Assembly: GCA_028275425.1 (NCBI GenBank) | Contig: JAPWUT010000104.1 | Coordinates: forward strand, 1 to 6,397 | From: Anaerolineae bacterium | Lineage (GTDB): Bacteria > Chloroflexota > Anaerolineae > SpSt-600 | Direction: 5' to 3' | Length of the DNA: 6,397 bases | Part shown: positions 4,244 through 6,397 of the stretch, in pieces | Layout of the letters: each line of letters begins with the position of its first letter | Position numbering within the stretch: position 1 is the stretch's first letter | Translations under genes and position numbers: made by a program | The notes under the pieces: generated by a model | Databases searched by the model: none | What the model was told of the DNA's origin: nothing | What the model saw: only the letters and a program-made list of their open reading frames with translations

Positions 4244-5988
4244 GGGCGATTGCTCTTGCTTTCTACGTCTTCCTAAGCCTAACCCTTCTCCTAATCCCTG
4301 CTTTCCTTTTCTACCAAAACGCTTTCATAGGCCGCATCTATCCGGGGGTCAAAGTCCTGAACCTTGACCTAAGCGGCCTTTCCCTCTCCGAAGCCAAACT
4401 CGTCCTGGAAAAAGAATTCTCAGGCTACCGAGGCTACGACTTATCCCTCACCTTTGGGGAAAAGCGCTGGGAGCTTTCAGCCGGAGAAGCAGGAGCAATT
4501 ATTGATGCCGAGGAGACTGCCCAGCTGGCTTACAGTGTAGGCAGGGAAGGACCATTTTTAGAAAGATTGAAGGCTCAAGCCAAAGCTTTAATCCGAGGCA
4601 TAACCCTCCGCCCTGCAGTTAAAATTGACCGTGGCAGGACCCTTACCATCCTCAATAGAATTGCAACTGAGCTCAACCGACCCTCAAGGGATGGGAGCCT
4701 GAAATTGGGACCAGACCTCTCAGTGCTGGAAGTTACCCCACAGGACGGCCTGGAAGTTGATTTGGAAGGGACTCTTAAGAGGATTGAGGAGAAGATAGCC
4801 TCAATGCAGCCTGGCGAGGTGGAAGTAGACGTGAAAGTCCTGCCCGCCTCTGTGGCCGAAACCTCCTCCGCCCGAGCCAAGGCCGAGGAAGCATTGCGTT
4901 CTCCCCTAATCCTGCGCTTCCAAGACCGCTCTTTCGGTGTGGACCCTGCCACCATTGCCTCCTGGCTCAAATTTCGCCAAGTTCCTACCAGTGATAGCCG
5001 CACCAGGATAGAAATAGATGTGGATGAAGAAGCAGTGGAAGCATTTTTGCAGAAGCTTGCAGCCATCATAAACCGAGAGCCAAGGGATGCGCGCTTTGAT
5101 TTTGACCCCACCACAGGCAAGCTAATCCCAATCGTTTACAGCCAGGAAGGGTATTCCCTTAAGATTGAAGAAGCTACCGAGGCCATCCGCAAGGCATTAA
5201 TCCAGGGGCAGAAAGAATTAGAACTGCCGGTAGAAATCATAAAACCGGCCGTGGCTACAGAAGATGCCCCTAAATTGGGGATAAAAGAGCTTGTGGCCGT
5301 CGGGACGACGGTATTTAAAGGGTCATCGCCAGGAAGGGTTCAGAACATAAAAGTTGCCTCTGCTCGCTTCCACGGAATAGTAGTGCCACCAGGCGAGATT
5401 TTCTCCTTCGGGAAATACCTCGGCCCCGTGACTGCAGCCGAAGGATACGAGGAATCGCTCATCATCTGGGGCGAGGCTACCATCCCAGACGTTGGCGGCG
5501 GCATATGCCAAGTTTCCTCCACCCTCTTCAGGGCAGCTTTCTGGGGCGGGTATGAAATCGTTGAAAGGCATCCCCATGCCTTCCGAGTCCGCTGGTATGA
5601 ACCGCCTTTGGGCATGGATGCCACCGTCTACATCCCCTGGGCCGACTTTAAATTCCGCAATGATACCCCATATTACATCCTCATAGAGAGCGAAGTGGAT
5701 GAGGAAAAGGGCACCCTTACTTTTAGGTTTTACAGCACCCCAACCGGCCGAACGGTAGAGATGGAGGGGCCTTTCACTTCCAACGTTGTCCCCCACGGCC
5801 CTCCGGAGTATCGCCCTGACCCAACCTTGCCCAAAGGAGTGGTAAAGCAAGTGGAGTGGCCGGTGGACGGGGTAGATGTAGAAATAAGGCGCATAGTGAG
5901 GGAAGGGGAAAGGATAATCCGCCGGGACACCTTTTTCAGCCGATACAAGCCCTGGCGTGCTGTCTTCTTAGTGGGAACAAGGGAATGA
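4240..5988 (+). CDS. VanW-family protein with peptidoglycan-binding-like domains
   Basis: This is a 582-residue envelope protein with a short N-terminus, one hydrophobic segment (about 3-25) acting as an uncleaved anchor or signal, and a long extracytoplasmic part. Two repeated regions (about 38-200 and 215-335) look like PF12229-type putative peptidoglycan-binding domains, including WELSAGEAGAIIDAEE near 77-92. The VanW domain spans about 360-500, with FSFGKYLGPV (388-397), GGGICQVSSTLFRAA (419-433) and MDATVYIPW (459-467). The C-terminus (about 530-578) is basic and resembles the G5-like tails of such proteins, an uncertain match. The start is GTG at 4240, overlapping the previous stop (GTGA), with GGGGGAAG upstream. 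VanW occurs in some vancomycin-resistance clusters, but its function is unresolved and most homologues lie outside them. Nothing here indicates resistance. It overlaps the lipoprotein gene by 4 bases. Confidence 0.9.
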   Translation: MRAIALAFYVFLSLTLLLIPAFLFYQNAFIGRIYPGVKVLNLDLSGLSLSEAKLVLEKEFSGYRGYDLSLTFGEKRWELSAGEAGAIIDAEETAQLAYSVGREGPFLERLKAQAKALIRGITLRPAVKIDRGRTLTILNRIATELNRPSRDGSLKLGPDLSVLEVTPQDGLEVDLEGTLKRIEEKIASMQPGEVEVDVKVLPASVAETSSARAKAEEALRSPLILRFQDRSFGVDPATIASWLKFRQVPTSDSRTRIEIDVDEEAVEAFLQKLAAIINREPRDARFDFDPTTGKLIPIVYSQEGYSLKIEEATEAIRKALIQGQKELELPVEIIKPAVATEDAPKLGIKELVAVGTTVFKGSSPGRVQNIKVASARFHGIVVPPGEIFSFGKYLGPVTAAEGYEESLIIWGEATIPDVGGGICQVSSTLFRAAFWGGYEIVERHPHAFRVRWYEPPLGMDATVYIPWADFKFRNDTPYYILIESEVDEEKGTLTFRFYSTPTGRTVEMEGPFTSNVVPHGPPEYRPDPTLPKGVVKQVEWPVDGVDVEIRRIVREGERIIRRDTFFSRYKPWRAVFLVGTRE

Positions 5989-6397
5989 CCAAAAGGCTTC
6001 TAATTCTGCTCACGGTAGCTTTAGCCCTGGCCTCCTGTCAATTTGCTCGCCCCACGGGGACCTCGATTCAGCCCCTTCAAAGGCGAGAAGTTAAACCTGA
6101 GTTATCGGAGATAACCGTAGGTTTTGTGGAAGGTTTTGAACCCTCTTGGCTCTGGCTCCCCAAATCTCTGGGGCCTCTTTCCCCCTTGGACTTGGCCTTT
6201 GAAAGCCTCCTCTCCCTGTCCCCCACCGGGACCCTTGAGCCCAATCTCGCCCGTTTTGAAATATCGCCTGAGGGGACAGCAGTGACTTTCACCCTGAAAT
6301 CGGACATATTCTGGCATTCTGGGGAGAAGCTCACCGCTTTTGATGCCGCTACCTTCTTAGAGGCGGCCTTTAGCCCAGAGCATCGCGGCCCCTTAAG
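5985..6397 (+). CDS. Family-5 extracellular solute-binding lipoprotein, 3' end beyond the window
   Basis: The start of a substrate-binding lipoprotein of the peptide/nickel ABC-transporter type (SBP_bac_5) is visible as 137 codons, and the frame is still open at the window edge. Residues 1-17 form a lipoprotein signal peptide, and the lipobox LASC places the lipidated cysteine at 18, so the mature protein would be anchored outside the membrane. LDLAFESLLSLSPTGTLEPNLA (68-89) corresponds to the family's early region where a pair of domain strands meets. FTLKSDIFWHSGEKLTAFDA (102-121) is the well-known FxLRxxxxFxdGxxxTAxD signature. The ATG overlaps the VanW stop by 4 bases (ATGA), implying coupling. 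Family-5 proteins bind oligopeptides, dipeptides, nickel or sugars; the ligand cannot be told. No permease or ATPase genes are in view. Confidence 0.85.
   Translation, partial: MTKRLLILLTVALALASCQFARPTGTSIQPLQRREVKPELSEITVGFVEGFEPSWLWLPKSLGPLSPLDLAFESLLSLSPTGTLEPNLARFEISPEGTAVTFTLKSDIFWHSGEKLTAFDAATFLEAAFSPEHRGPL

Noticed and set aside
4240..5988. A vancomycin-resistance determinant
   Set aside because: VanW-domain proteins are widespread in genomes without resistance. No vanHAX ligase, dehydrogenase or dipeptidase, and no two-component system, is present here.

Overview
The window looks like an ordinary housekeeping stretch from a moderately GC-rich, probably thermophilic bacterium. Chloroflexota (Anaerolineae-like) is my best guess. 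It rests on the large two-domain VanW protein, the APPQY form of RsmD, the compact overlapping gene layout and the Arg/Glu-rich proteins. This placement is inference, and no rRNA or other marker is present to confirm it.

The layout is two divergent operons separated by one unusual intergenic region. The leftward operon (about 2746 down to 1) reads radA (DNA recombination and repair), a small DUF457/YdjM-like membrane protein, rsmD (16S rRNA m2G966 methyltransferase), an acylphosphatase, and the first 11 codons of another gene that leaves the window. Its genes overlap or lie within 15 bases of each other. A good sigma-70-type promoter lies just upstream of radA.

The rightward operon (3102 to 6397) reads a TIGR00725/LOG-like Rossmann protein, a COG1926-type phosphoribosyltransferase, a membrane-anchored VanW-family protein with peptidoglycan-binding-like repeats, and the first 137 codons of a family-5 solute-binding lipoprotein. 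The last two junctions are 4-base start/stop overlaps and the first gap is 2 bases, so the genes are probably co-transcribed and translationally coupled. Two genes look nucleotide-related and two are envelope or export proteins. Their joint role is not evident from the sequence.

The 355-base gap between the operons (2747-3101) is the least explained part. Its middle is very GC-rich and full of inverted repeats, including a bulged 9-bp hairpin with an outer 5-bp helix. It is open in frames on both strands, but neither reading looks like a convincing protein. It could be a structured RNA, a dispersed repeat, or both. No CRISPR array, transposase, tRNA, rRNA or defence system was seen, and I do not think the window holds an obvious new system. 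The intergenic tract is the best lead.
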